Shown one piece after another: positions 1 through 7,631 of a stretch of DNA of 52,549 nucleotides. How positions within the stretch are numbered: position 1 is the first letter of the stretch; each line of letters begins with the position of its first letter. The stretch comes from PWVB01 sp964530185 (lineage in GTDB: Bacteria; Chloroflexota; Anaerolineae; B4-G1; SLSP01), in NCBI GenBank assembly GCA_964530185.1, contig CAZHBB010000011.1, positions 1 to 52,549 of the forward strand. Direction: 5' to 3'. The translations under genes and the position numbers were made by a program. The notes below the pieces were generated by a model. The model was not told the origin of the DNA and did not search any database. It saw only the letters and a program-made list of their open reading frames with translations.

Positions 1-53
1 ACAATCCCAATAGCCAAGAAGCTTTGTGAGACAGATCGTTTGATCTTGTCCAT
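1..53 (-). CDS. N-terminus of an unidentified protein running off the left edge (partial)
   Basis: On the minus strand an ATG at 53 opens a frame of 17 complete codons to the window edge without a stop, reading MDKIKRSVSQSFLAIGI. An AAGGAG Shine-Dalgarno (complement of 60-65) lies six bases before this ATG; a second ATG at 59 directly abuts the SD and is less likely. The short basic start followed by hydrophobic residues could be a membrane anchor or signal peptide, but too little is present to assign a function. It lies downstream of the thiF-like gene on the same strand, about 175 bases away. Confidence 0.45.
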   Translation of the reverse strand, partial: MDKIKRSVSQSFLAIGI

Positions 54-229
54 CGGCATCTCCTTATCTGCAAAACAGACATCCATTTGCCGGAGTATCC
101 CCCCACGGTTCTCCTGTCCATTCTCGTGCCGCTTAGGGGCAAGCGCTGGTCCAGACTTCCATTCGTGTGTCGTATGTGTCCCGGGGTATGGGTTAGTCAG
201 GGGTATAGCACACATTCGTTCGGGAGCAA
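54..229. other. Intergenic stretch without a recognised gene
   Basis: Between the left partial gene and the end of the ThiF-like gene there are about 175 bases. Apart from the Shine-Dalgarno at 60-65 I see no RNA gene, promoter or strong terminator here. Confidence 0.4.
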
Positions 230-1306
230 TCAGTGACCGATGTAACGCGCGTAAAGCGTCCGGGCGCTCTGGACATCTGTGACGCCGTGAATAATGGCCC
301 TGCCGTTGCGGAACAGCACGATCTCGTGGGGAGGCTTGCGGAAGCGTAGCAGAAAGTCATTGTGCGTCACCTCCCCAAGAACGGCCAGCCGTTCTGCCAG
401 GGGGCCAAAGTCGATGGTTTCGGTGTCGTCGCGTGGGTGGATCTGTACGGCATCGCGGCCGCACAGTGCGTCGGCCGTGTTGGCGTGTTGACCTGCCAAC
501 CATTCGTATGTGCCCTGTTGGCAGACAGGACAGGGCTGTGCGGTGGCAGCGCTGACGTCGATGTTCACAACCTCTCCCGTCCAGACGTCAAAATAGCGCA
601 GCTCCCGACATAGCGCGTCGATGTGCCCGGTGAGGAGTTTCAGGGCCTCGGTGACTTGCAGAGCGGCGACGACCTGGGGGACTGTGCCCAATATACCGGC
701 TGTGTCGCAGGTGGGCTGGGTGCCCGGTGCCGGCACCGTGGGTAGGAGGCAGCGCAGACATGGACCACCGGGAAGTATAGGCATGGTTACGCCATAGGTC
801 CCAATGACGCCGCCATAGATCCAGGGCTTGCTGTGCTTGAGGCACGCCTCATTGATCAACATGCGAACTTCGAAGTTGTCGCTGCCATCCAGGACTAAAT
901 CACAGTCCTCAAGCAATGCTTCAACGTTACGGTGGGTGACATCCGCTACGACAGGGTCTATCGTCACCTGGCTGTTGATACGCGCAAGCTTGCGCGCGGC
1001 GGCGATTGCTTTGGGTAAGTCGGCGGTAACGTCGTCCTCGTCGAAGAGAGTCTGCCGTTGGAGGTTGTGCAGTTCCAGGTAATCACGATCCACCAGGCGC
1101 ACGAATCCCACGCCGGCACGTACGATGCCGGATGCCAGGACCGATCCCAGTGCCCCGACACCGACGATCAACACACGAGCATGTGCCAGGCGTTGTTGGC
1201 CTTCGACGCCTATGCCGGGAAGGATGATTTGGCGCTCATAGCGCTCGTAGTCTCCGGTCATACTGTTTCTGTTGTTCACTTCAGTGTCCCGGGCTTCATC
1301 TGCCAT
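230..1306 (-). CDS. ThiF/MoeB/HesA-family E1-like adenylyltransferase with C-terminal extension
   Basis: E1-like enzyme expected to adenylate the C-terminal Gly-Gly of a small ubiquitin-like sulfur carrier (MoaD or ThiS type) using ATP. The family opening RYERQIILPGIG is at residues 22-33, followed by the nucleotide-binding glycine loop VGVGALGS, the acidic DRD after the second strand, the DGSDNFEVR segment, and CxxC pairs (CLRC and CPVC) expected to bind structural zinc. The last ~90 residues are not part of a minimal MoeB and I do not recognise them. The total of 358 aa is longer than typical MoeB (~250). Neither the ATG at 1306 nor the in-frame ATG at 1261 has a clear SD; 1261 would give a more typical N-terminus. 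No sulfur-carrier gene is adjacent. It lies 61 bases downstream of mtaB, probably in the same transcript. Confidence 0.82.
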   Translation of the reverse strand: MADEARDTEVNNRNSMTGDYERYERQIILPGIGVEGQQRLAHARVLIVGVGALGSVLASGIVRAGVGFVRLVDRDYLELHNLQRQTLFDEDDVTADLPKAIAAARKLARINSQVTIDPVVADVTHRNVEALLEDCDLVLDGSDNFEVRMLINEACLKHSKPWIYGGVIGTYGVTMPILPGGPCLRCLLPTVPAPGTQPTCDTAGILGTVPQVVAALQVTEALKLLTGHIDALCRELRYFDVWTGEVVNIDVSAATAQPCPVCQQGTYEWLAGQHANTADALCGRDAVQIHPRDDTETIDFGPLAERLAVLGEVTHNDFLLRFRKPPHEIVLFRNGRAIIHGVTDVQSARTLYARYIGH

Positions 1307-1367
1307 GGTGCGGTCTATTGGTCAAGCTGCGCGCTGTCCATCATCCCTGCTTCCCCGCGTGTGGTGC

Positions 1368-2762
1368 TTACAGGCCGTATGCCTGGGGAAGGTAAAACTC
1401 GCTGTACCTTGGATCGACCCCTTCCCGGAGGGCCTCGGGATCATCTGGCAGGGTGTCCAATGTGCGCTGGAGCTTAGAAAGCCATCTCGACTCGCGGGGA
1501 GAGAGCTTGAGCTCCCCGTGAGCTACTGCTCGCTCGATAACCTCTACTGCCAGATGACCCATGGTTATGACCTGAGCAAGCGTGTCAGTGCCACTCTCCA
1601 GGAGACGTGTGGCCGCTTCAAACATGACTGCCGGGTCCAACACGAGGGCTTGCGGGTCAAGGGTGCGATCGGAACGTACGAAGAGCTCACGCAATGTTCT
1701 CGCCGTGCCGGTTGCCAGGGCCTGGTTCATCAGACGGCAATCGTAAATCAGGATCTCGGCGAAGACTTCGGGCGCATATCCACCAAGCAATCGCACCTGT
1801 TGGACGGACTCATTGCTCCAGAGGTCACAGGTGGCACTGGCGATATTGCCTAACGGTGAAGAATGGGCGCATGCGCTCGCTTTGCCTTCCATAGCAATAG
1901 GCACGCCGGTAAGTGCCTTGATCGCCGGGTTCTCATATCCACAATCCTTGAGTGGGCCGACGGCGCCATGCAGAACGGCGGTAAGTGAGCGGGGGATGGT
2001 CATAAGCCTCACGATTGCGGCCAAGACTTTGGGGATCATACCCTGGTGCGCGAGTTGCATCGCTGTGTTGCCGAAGCCACATGCCGTATCGCCTGCAGGG
2101 ACGACGCCGTGGCGTGCGGCGATTGAGCTGATCTGGTCCCACAGGGATCCCATGTCCACGGGGGCCAAGACGCCGAGTGCGTAGGCGATTCCCCCGAGGT
2201 CTGCCTCCAGGAGTGCACGGTCTGACACCTCCTTGCCGCCAGTGCTCTCGATCGCCAGCAGGTCTGCACCGGCCGCTGCACAGAGCTCGAACGCCTCCAG
2301 CATCTGGGCCAATAGTGGTCCATCCTGCATGCGGGGCGGGCGCTGTTGCTCGCGGATGTCTGCTACCGTCACCCGTAACGCCGTGCGGATGCCGTAGCGA
2401 GTGTGGAAAGTGTCCATCACCTCACGAATGTCGGCAGTGATCATCGCCCCCAGCGCAGGATCGCGTGTCATCTCGTAGAGCTGCTCAAACTCCAGTACCA
2501 GCGCCGGCTGGTTCAGGCGTATGCTCTTTTCGAGGACTTGAGTGACGATCTCGCGATAGATATCGCGAATGCGCGGGATGTTGGCCTCCTCGATAAGGAT
2601 TGTGGGAAGTGTGAACTTGATCTCGGGCAGCACTTCGCCGCCGCCGATGGTGACGTCATACCCGCAAGTTACGGGGTGCGGGGCATGTCCGAATGTGAGC
2701 GTTTCTGCAGAATCATAGGCCAACGCATTCGGTAATGCGCGTGGCATGGGTGCGATCATCAT
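1368..2762 (-). CDS. mtaB: Methanol:corrinoid methyltransferase MtaB-like
   Basis: Catalyses transfer of the methanol methyl group to a corrinoid protein (MtaC), a zinc-dependent reaction known from Methanosarcina and acetogens. The 464-aa length matches MtaB (~460). Recognisable family segments are GGGEVLPEIKFTLP (40-53), AIESTGGKEV (170-179, Glu172), GDTACGFGNTAM (224-235, Cys228), DCGYEN (Cys274) and CAHSSPLGNIAS (from Cys298). By motif and spacing Glu172, Cys228 and Cys274 are the likely zinc ligands. A GGAG Shine-Dalgarno lies two bases before ATG 2762 and five before ATG 2759, so 2759 may be the true start. No mtaC (corrinoid protein) or mtaA is next to it, which is unusual; the following gene is a ThiF-like E1. 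The substrate could be another methylated alcohol or compound. Confidence 0.85.
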   Translation of the reverse strand: MMIAPMPRALPNALAYDSAETLTFGHAPHPVTCGYDVTIGGGEVLPEIKFTLPTILIEEANIPRIRDIYREIVTQVLEKSIRLNQPALVLEFEQLYEMTRDPALGAMITADIREVMDTFHTRYGIRTALRVTVADIREQQRPPRMQDGPLLAQMLEAFELCAAAGADLLAIESTGGKEVSDRALLEADLGGIAYALGVLAPVDMGSLWDQISSIAARHGVVPAGDTACGFGNTAMQLAHQGMIPKVLAAIVRLMTIPRSLTAVLHGAVGPLKDCGYENPAIKALTGVPIAMEGKASACAHSSPLGNIASATCDLWSNESVQQVRLLGGYAPEVFAEILIYDCRLMNQALATGTARTLRELFVRSDRTLDPQALVLDPAVMFEAATRLLESGTDTLAQVITMGHLAVEVIERAVAHGELKLSPRESRWLSKLQRTLDTLPDDPEALREGVDPRYSEFYLPQAYGL

Positions 2763-2872
2763 ATCTCCTCTCTGGTGTGATGATTGACTGGATGTGTGGT
2801 GTCGCGCCTAGTACGCATTCCCACTATAGTGTCGGCGTCATCGGTGAAGTAGGGCCAGATGACGTATGTGGC

Positions 2873-2890
2873 CCCCGCCAAATGGCGGGG
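2873..2890. repeat. GC-rich inverted repeat (hairpin)
   Basis: CCCCGCC at 2873-2879 pairs with GGCGGGG at 2884-2890 across an AAAT loop. It has no T-run on either side, so it may be a processing or stability element in the leader of mtaB, or a weak terminator. Confidence 0.5.
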
Positions 2891-3010
2891 TGCGATGAGT
2901 GTCGCCGGGGAATAGATAGAGGAGGCAGATCCACAACGGCGCAGGACGGCAAGAGAGCTAACCCCCGACTCGGCGGACTGATTCTCAATCACCAGGGCGA
3001 GCGAACGCAC

Positions 3011-3037
3011 AAGGGCCTGGCAAAGAACCAGGCCCTT
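3011..3037 (-). terminator. Stem-loop downstream of tRNA-Glu
   Basis: A perfect 10-bp inverted repeat (AAGGGCCTGG / CCAGGCCCTT) with a 7-base loop lies three bases beyond the tRNA 3' CCA. On the minus strand it is followed only by TGTGCGTT after the stem, so it is a terminator without a proper U-tract, or a processing signal. Confidence 0.55.
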
Positions 3038-3042
3038 GCTGG

Positions 3043-3117
3043 TGCCCCCAACGGGATTTGAACCCATGTACCAGGCTTGAAAGGCCTGTGTCCTAGACCA
3101 AACTAGACGATGGGGGC
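3043..3117 (-). tRNA. tRNA-Glu (anticodon UUC)
   Basis: Reverse-strand cloverleaf. The acceptor stem is GCCCCCA/TGGGGGC with discriminator A, and a CCA is encoded in the genome at 3042-3040. The anticodon stem CAGGC/GCCTG closes a seven-base loop CTTTCAA, giving anticodon TTC. The T-arm contains TTCAAAT between GGG and CCC. The D-arm TCGTCTAG...CTAGGAC is typical of bacterial tRNA-Glu. A strong promoter lies immediately upstream (3155-3128) and a stem-loop follows. Confidence 0.95.
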
Positions 3118-3127
3118 AATTAATCTT

Positions 3128-3155
3128 ATGCTAGCATAAAGCGTTGACCTGTCAA
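3128..3155 (-). promoter_or_regulatory. Promoter of tRNA-Glu
   Basis: On the minus strand TTGACA (3155-3150), 16 bases, then TAGCAT (3133-3128) preceded by TG at the extended -10 position. The expected transcription start is a few bases before the tRNA 5' end at 3117. Its -35 box lies two bases from the opposing -35 box of the RNase J promoter. Confidence 0.75.
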
Positions 3156-3157
3156 GT

Positions 3158-3186
3158 TTGACAAGGCATGGCGCGTGTGTTAGGAT
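3158..3186 (+). promoter_or_regulatory. Promoter of the RNase J gene
   Basis: TTGACA (3158-3163), 17 bases, TAGGAT (3181-3186). The predicted start near 3193 gives a leader of about 85 bases with two hairpins. The -35 boxes of this and the tRNA promoter form the inverted arrangement TGTCAAGTTTGACA. Confidence 0.65.
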
Positions 3187-3194
3187 ATGGACAG

Positions 3195-3249
3195 GGAGCA
3201 AGTGTGCTCCGGGATTGTCTTTGTCGATGCTATCCAGGCGATAGCATCG
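3195..3249 (+). promoter_or_regulatory. Two-hairpin 5' leader of the RNase J mRNA
   Basis: Hairpin 1 is GGAGCA-AGTG-TGCTCC (3195-3210), almost at the predicted mRNA 5' end. Hairpin 2 is a perfect 10-bp stem, CGATGCTATC / GATAGCATCG (3225-3234 and 3240-3249), with a five-base loop, ending 10 bases before the Shine-Dalgarno at 3260-3269. Both stems are directly visible; a role in mRNA stability or autoregulation is inference. Confidence 0.6.
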
Positions 3250-3276
3250 TTAATATTTCGGAAGGTGAGTTTATCC

Positions 3277-4932
3277 ATGGAACGGCTGCAAATTGTGCCC
3301 CTGGGCGGATTGGGGGAGGTTGGTAAGAACATGATGGCCGTGGAATACGGCCGAAATATCCTGATCATCGACGTGGGGATGATGTTTCCTGAGAGTGACA
3401 TGCACGGCGTGGACTATGTGATCCCAGATTATCGCTATCTGCGTGGCAAGGAGGACCGCATCCGGGGAATCGTGATCACGCACGGGCACGAGGATCACAT
3501 TGGTGCGCTGCCCCATTTCCTGCAGGAGTTCAATGCGCCGATCTACGCCACGCGGCTGACCCGAGGACTCATCGAGGTCAAACTGCGTAGCGAGGTGTTG
3601 AAGCGCGTGAAGCTGCAGACGATGACACCGGGTGAGGTGTTGAATATCGGTCCCTTCAAAGTGGAGCCCTATCATGTCTGCCATAGCATCCCCGACGCCG
3701 TGGGGCTTGGTATTACGACTCCAGTGGGCCTGGTGGTCCACAGCGGTGACTACAAGTTCGATCATACGCCAGTTGATGGGTGGCCCACGGATATCGGGAA
3801 ACTGGCCGAGTTCAGCCAACGCGGGGTGCTTGTGCTCCTGGCGGACTCGACCAACGCTGATCACCCAGGCCGGACACCGTCTGAGCAATCGCTGAACGTG
3901 GCGTTGGCCGATGTCTTCCGTAGGGCCAAGGGACGAGTCATTGTTGCTACCTTCGCCTCTCTCATCTCGCGCATCCGCCAGGTGATGGAGGTGGCGAGGA
4001 CGTTTGGGCGCCGTGTGGCCATTGCTGGCACAAGCATGGTCAAGAACGTGAGGATGGCGCGCCGACTGGGATACATGGATGAGGTGCCCGATGACATGAT
4101 CCTGTCGCTTCAAGAGATCAATCGGTTGCCGCCGCACCAGGTGACGATCATTGCCACCGGTGCCCAGGGAGAGCCAAGATCAATCCTGGGTAGGCTTGCC
4201 ACCGGCCGTCACTCGACGTTGCGGATCGTACCCGGAGATACGGTGGTGCTGTCCTCACACACGATCCCGGGGAATGAAGAGGGTGTGCATCGAGTCATCA
4301 ATCGCCTGTTTCAAAAAGGGGCGCGTGTCGTCTATCACCCCGTCGAGCCAGTTCACGTCTCGGGCCATGCCAGCCAAGAGGAGCAGAAGTTCCTGATCAG
4401 CATCTTGAGACCCCGGTTCTTCGTGCCAATCCATGGGGAACTGCGGCATCTGACTCTACACGCAGATTTGGCTGAAGAGGTTGGGGTTCCGCGGGATGCC
4501 ATTGCGGTTGTAGAGAACGGTTATCCCCTCCGATTCACTGCGGACAGTATGGAGATCGGGGAGAGAGTGCCTGGTGGGTACGTCTTTGTCGATGGTGCGT
4601 GGGTGGGCGATGCGATCAGCCCAGAGCTTATCCGGCGTCGTGAAGCGCTGGGTGATGCGGGGATCTGTAGTGTAGCCTTTATCTACGATCAGAAACGCGG
4701 GAAGATCCTTGGTGACGTGCGCGTGCACGGTATCGGGATCGCCAGCGATGCGGTCATGGGCACGCTACTGCCAGACGTGGTAGCTGAAGTGCGGAATGCC
4801 ATGCGGGGGATAAGCCCGGGTACGCCGCCCGCGACAGTCGAGCGCTCTGTCGCAGGTGCTCTCTCGCATTTCTTCTATCGGCGTGCCCGCAACCGACCCG
4901 AGGTCATCGTTCAGGCATTGCCAGTAGTCTGA
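3277..4932 (+). CDS. rnj: Ribonuclease J
   Basis: Metallo-beta-lactamase/beta-CASP ribonuclease acting in mRNA decay and RNA maturation, with both 5'-3' exonuclease and endonuclease activity known in the family. The 551-aa length fits RNase J (~555). The zinc-binding motif HGHEDH is at residues 69-74; further family segments are LADSTNADHPG, the SHTIPGNE block of the beta-CASP domain, and HVSGHAS followed by FFVPIHGE. The start at 3277 is chosen over the upstream in-frame ATG 3187 because GGAAGGTGAG sits seven bases before it and the family N-terminus (LQIVPLGGLGEVGKNM) begins right after. The upstream ATG would lie inside the predicted leader hairpins. Confidence 0.95.
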   Translation: MERLQIVPLGGLGEVGKNMMAVEYGRNILIIDVGMMFPESDMHGVDYVIPDYRYLRGKEDRIRGIVITHGHEDHIGALPHFLQEFNAPIYATRLTRGLIEVKLRSEVLKRVKLQTMTPGEVLNIGPFKVEPYHVCHSIPDAVGLGITTPVGLVVHSGDYKFDHTPVDGWPTDIGKLAEFSQRGVLVLLADSTNADHPGRTPSEQSLNVALADVFRRAKGRVIVATFASLISRIRQVMEVARTFGRRVAIAGTSMVKNVRMARRLGYMDEVPDDMILSLQEINRLPPHQVTIIATGAQGEPRSILGRLATGRHSTLRIVPGDTVVLSSHTIPGNEEGVHRVINRLFQKGARVVYHPVEPVHVSGHASQEEQKFLISILRPRFFVPIHGELRHLTLHADLAEEVGVPRDAIAVVENGYPLRFTADSMEIGERVPGGYVFVDGAWVGDAISPELIRRREALGDAGICSVAFIYDQKRGKILGDVRVHGIGIASDAVMGTLLPDVVAEVRNAMRGISPGTPPATVERSVAGALSHFFYRRARNRPEVIVQALPVV

Positions 4933-4949
4933 CCCTATTTGTCTACGAG

Positions 4950-6134
4950 ATGCCTCACATATTGGTCGCCTACAAGCAATTCCCTGGGCCTGGCGTGGGC
5001 CATGCAGGTGGGGAGTCGCTGTTCCGGGTGCTAGAGGCGCTCCGCGCGCGTGGATACGTGCTTTCGCTGGTGTCTCGTATCCGAGAGGTCGAGCGTGCGC
5101 AGTTGCCAGCGGTGGAGGCCGTCTGCAGGACCGTCATCACAGTCCCTCATCACCGTGACATGGCGGGGCCCCCTTTCCTTGCCGTGATGCATAGCTACCT
5201 TCTCTTTCGTAGAGCGCTTTGTCGGGCACTGCGCGAGTTGCAACCTGACTTACTGCATGTGGAGACGACTCAGACCGCTACCATTGCGCTCGGTCTGCGT
5301 CGTCCACCAGCCTCATTTCGTACCCAGGATGTCAACTGGTTTCTCGTCGAGCAAGAGCGGGACCGTGCCCAAAAGGGCAGACGTCTAGGACTGACCGTTT
5401 TGCGCTTGTTGGTTAAGCGCATAGAGATCGATCTTCTCCGGCGGCATCAGATGGTCGTGGCAATCTCTGAGGGAGACCGCCGCCTGCTGGCTCCTTACAT
5501 TCCCGAGAGCCAATTGTTGATGGTGCCCCTGGCTCCCTCGATTCAAGGGTCCCATGGCCAGGCAGATTTGCCTGATAGCGGACCGATTATCCTTTTTGTG
5601 GGAGCTATGGGACGCAGGTACAACCAGGAGGGGGTCCGCTGGTTCCTGGACGTTGTCTGGCCGTCGATCTCTGCTGCAGAGCCGGAGGCGAAGTTCGTGG
5701 TTGTTGGGAGCCATCCTCCCGAATGGCTTCTGTTGCGTGGGGACGACGAGCACGTGATCGTCAAGGGGTTTGTGGAGGATTTGGCTCCCTGGTATCGAAG
5801 TGCGAGGGTCTTCGTATCGCCGTTGCTTACAGCGGGAGGGCTGTTACAAAAGATCATGGATGCTATGGTCATGGAGGTTCCGGTCGTCGCCACCTCTGTA
5901 TGCAACCATGGGATTGCTGCTACGCCAGGTGTCCACCTGCTGACGGCAGATACAGGTGTTGACTTCGCGGGTGCTGTGATAAAGTTGTTGAAAGACAAAG
6001 AAGAGCGTCAGCGTTTGACCCGTGAGGCTCACCGTTTCATCCTCACCTATTATGATTTTGAGGCGGCCATGGATAGGTGGGATGTCGCGCTGCGTCGCTT
6101 GCTGGACGGTAGCAAACGTAAGTCCACAGGGTGA
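4950..6134 (+). CDS. Glycosyltransferase, family 4 type (GT-B fold)
   Basis: Probably a cytosolic or membrane-associated transferase moving a sugar from a nucleotide donor to an envelope glycan or lipid carrier. The 394-aa protein has an N-terminal acceptor half and a C-terminal donor half with ILFVGAMGRRYNQEGVRWFL, VSPLLTAGGLLQKIMDAMVM and the EVPVVATSVCNHGIA segment typical of the nucleotide-sugar binding site of group 1 transferases. It starts 17 bases after the RNase J stop with only a weak GAG as possible SD. Downstream are two LCP genes, so an envelope polymer role fits. Specific sugar unknown. Confidence 0.85.
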   Translation: MPHILVAYKQFPGPGVGHAGGESLFRVLEALRARGYVLSLVSRIREVERAQLPAVEAVCRTVITVPHHRDMAGPPFLAVMHSYLLFRRALCRALRELQPDLLHVETTQTATIALGLRRPPASFRTQDVNWFLVEQERDRAQKGRRLGLTVLRLLVKRIEIDLLRRHQMVVAISEGDRRLLAPYIPESQLLMVPLAPSIQGSHGQADLPDSGPIILFVGAMGRRYNQEGVRWFLDVVWPSISAAEPEAKFVVVGSHPPEWLLLRGDDEHVIVKGFVEDLAPWYRSARVFVSPLLTAGGLLQKIMDAMVMEVPVVATSVCNHGIAATPGVHLLTADTGVDFAGAVIKLLKDKEERQRLTREAHRFILTYYDFEAAMDRWDVALRRLLDGSKRKSTG

Positions 6135-6139
6135 GGGCA

Positions 6140-6148
6140 TGGTATAAT
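6140..6148 (+). promoter_or_regulatory. Extended -10 promoter before the first LCP gene
   Basis: TGGTATAAT (extended -10, TATAAT at 6143-6148) overlaps the end of the glycosyltransferase gene. There is no clear -35. It indicates the LCP genes have their own start near 6155 and argues against the upstream in-frame start at 6131. Confidence 0.55.
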
Positions 6149-6214
6149 GGCCTCAGGCTTTCTCTATCAGGCATCAAGAACCATCAGGCAAGTTTGAGCG
6201 TGCGATCCGTGGCA

Positions 6215-7594
6215 ATGCGAAGATCGAGGACACACACGAGCACACGACTTCCGGCCCTGGTGACCGGTGGGTTAATTGTAGTCCTGCTTGTCGTGGGCAT
6301 GCTGGCATTTGCGTTCGTGGTCTCCTTTGTGCGGGGCAGCTTGGCGGTCCCCGGGGGCAAGCCCGGTGTGCCGCAGCGTCTGGAGCCCAGTGAACATGTG
6401 AGCTATGACTTTGGACAAGTGCTGCCTACTTGGAGCGGAACGGAACGTGTAACGATCCTGGTCATGGGAGTAGACGAGCGTGCTCAAGAAAGCGGGCCGT
6501 GGCGTACCGACACCATGATGCTACTCACGATCGATCCGGTTACGCGTGAGGCCGGGGTGCTTTCAATCCCCCGCGATCTGTGGGTCCCGATCCCGGGTTA
6601 TCCTGACGGACGTATCAATACAGCGCATTTCCTGGGTGAGCTTTATCATCATCCTGGAGGTGGACCGGGACTGGCGGTCGAGACCGTGGAGTACAATCTT
6701 GGGGTCAAGGTTGACTACTATGTGCGTATCAATTTCCAGGCATTTGTCACGCTGGTGGATCAGATCGGTGGGATTGATGTCTATGTTGAGACGCCGATCA
6801 ACGACCCGCTTTATCCAGATTACAACTACGGTTATGATCCGCTCTACATAGAGGCTGGCTGGCACCATTTTGACGGGGAGATGGCGCTCAAATACGCGCG
6901 CACGCGTCATGGCAGCAGCGATTTCGATCGGGCTCGGCGCCAGCAGCAAGTTCTGACGGCAATCCTAGATCGTGTGACTTCCTACGAGCTGTTGCCTCAG
7001 TTGGCTCGCAGCGCGCCCGAGCTGTATGAGACCCTGGCTGGTTCGGTTGATACAGATCTGGCGTTGGATCAGATTCTGGCCTTGGCCAATCTGGCCTCTG
7101 CAGTCGAGCCAGAGGCGATTCGTTTTGGTGTGATCGATGAGACGTGCACCCAGCCTTGGGTGACGCCAGACGGGGCGCAGGTGCTGGTCCCGCTGCGCGA
7201 TCAGATGCGTGCGGTGCGGGATTATGTCTTTGCCTCTGAGTCAAGGTCTCAGGACTCACCTAACACCAATGGGACGCCTCTGCTACCTACGCCGACCCCT
7301 GAGTTGGCGGTGGTTGCGGTACTCAATGGGACCATGCGTCCAGGCTTGGCGAGCGCTACGGCTGATTATCTGAGGGCGCAAGGTGTCAAAGTGGAGCATG
7401 TTGGCAATGCCGAACGTCAGGACTATGCAAGTACGCTGATCATCATGAACCGTGACAAACCTCGTACTCAGGCTGCCTTGCTTAAGTTGCTGAGACTGGA
7501 TCCAACCACTGTCATGCGCGGAGAGGACCCGCAGGCGGTGTACGATGTGGTGATTGTCCTGGGTAAGGACTTTGTGCTACCGGCGTCCCCTTGA
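6215..7594 (+). CDS. LytR-CpsA-Psr (LCP) family protein 1
   Basis: LCP enzymes are membrane-anchored phosphotransferases that attach undecaprenyl-linked glycopolymers to the cell wall on the outer face of the membrane. This 459-aa form has a short basic N-terminus, one membrane segment (about residues 13-40), the LCP catalytic domain with MGVDERAQ, TDTMMLLTIDP, LSIPRDLWVPI and KYARTRHGSSDFDRARRQQ (Arg cluster expected to bind the lipid pyrophosphate), then a C-terminal LytR_C domain with VAVLNGTMRPGLA. Start: ATG 6215 or GTG 6200; neither has a strong SD, but both lie downstream of the -10 at 6143, unlike 6131. The next gene is a close paralogue. Confidence 0.9.
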   Translation: MRRSRTHTSTRLPALVTGGLIVVLLVVGMLAFAFVVSFVRGSLAVPGGKPGVPQRLEPSEHVSYDFGQVLPTWSGTERVTILVMGVDERAQESGPWRTDTMMLLTIDPVTREAGVLSIPRDLWVPIPGYPDGRINTAHFLGELYHHPGGGPGLAVETVEYNLGVKVDYYVRINFQAFVTLVDQIGGIDVYVETPINDPLYPDYNYGYDPLYIEAGWHHFDGEMALKYARTRHGSSDFDRARRQQQVLTAILDRVTSYELLPQLARSAPELYETLAGSVDTDLALDQILALANLASAVEPEAIRFGVIDETCTQPWVTPDGAQVLVPLRDQMRAVRDYVFASESRSQDSPNTNGTPLLPTPTPELAVVAVLNGTMRPGLASATADYLRAQGVKVEHVGNAERQDYASTLIIMNRDKPRTQAALLKLLRLDPTTVMRGEDPQAVYDVVIVLGKDFVLPASP

Positions 7595-7631
7595 CGGCAC
7601 GTCACTGGTCCTTGCCTGCCGTGATGTAGAT

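Larger units (their letters stand above)
2763..3039. other. Intergenic region between mtaB and tRNA-Glu
   Basis: About 280 bases with no convincing gene. It holds a GC-rich hairpin (2873-2890) and the stem-loop just after the tRNA (3011-3037). I could not identify a convincing mtaB promoter; a TATAGT on the minus strand at 2828-2823 has no well-spaced -35. Confidence 0.4.
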
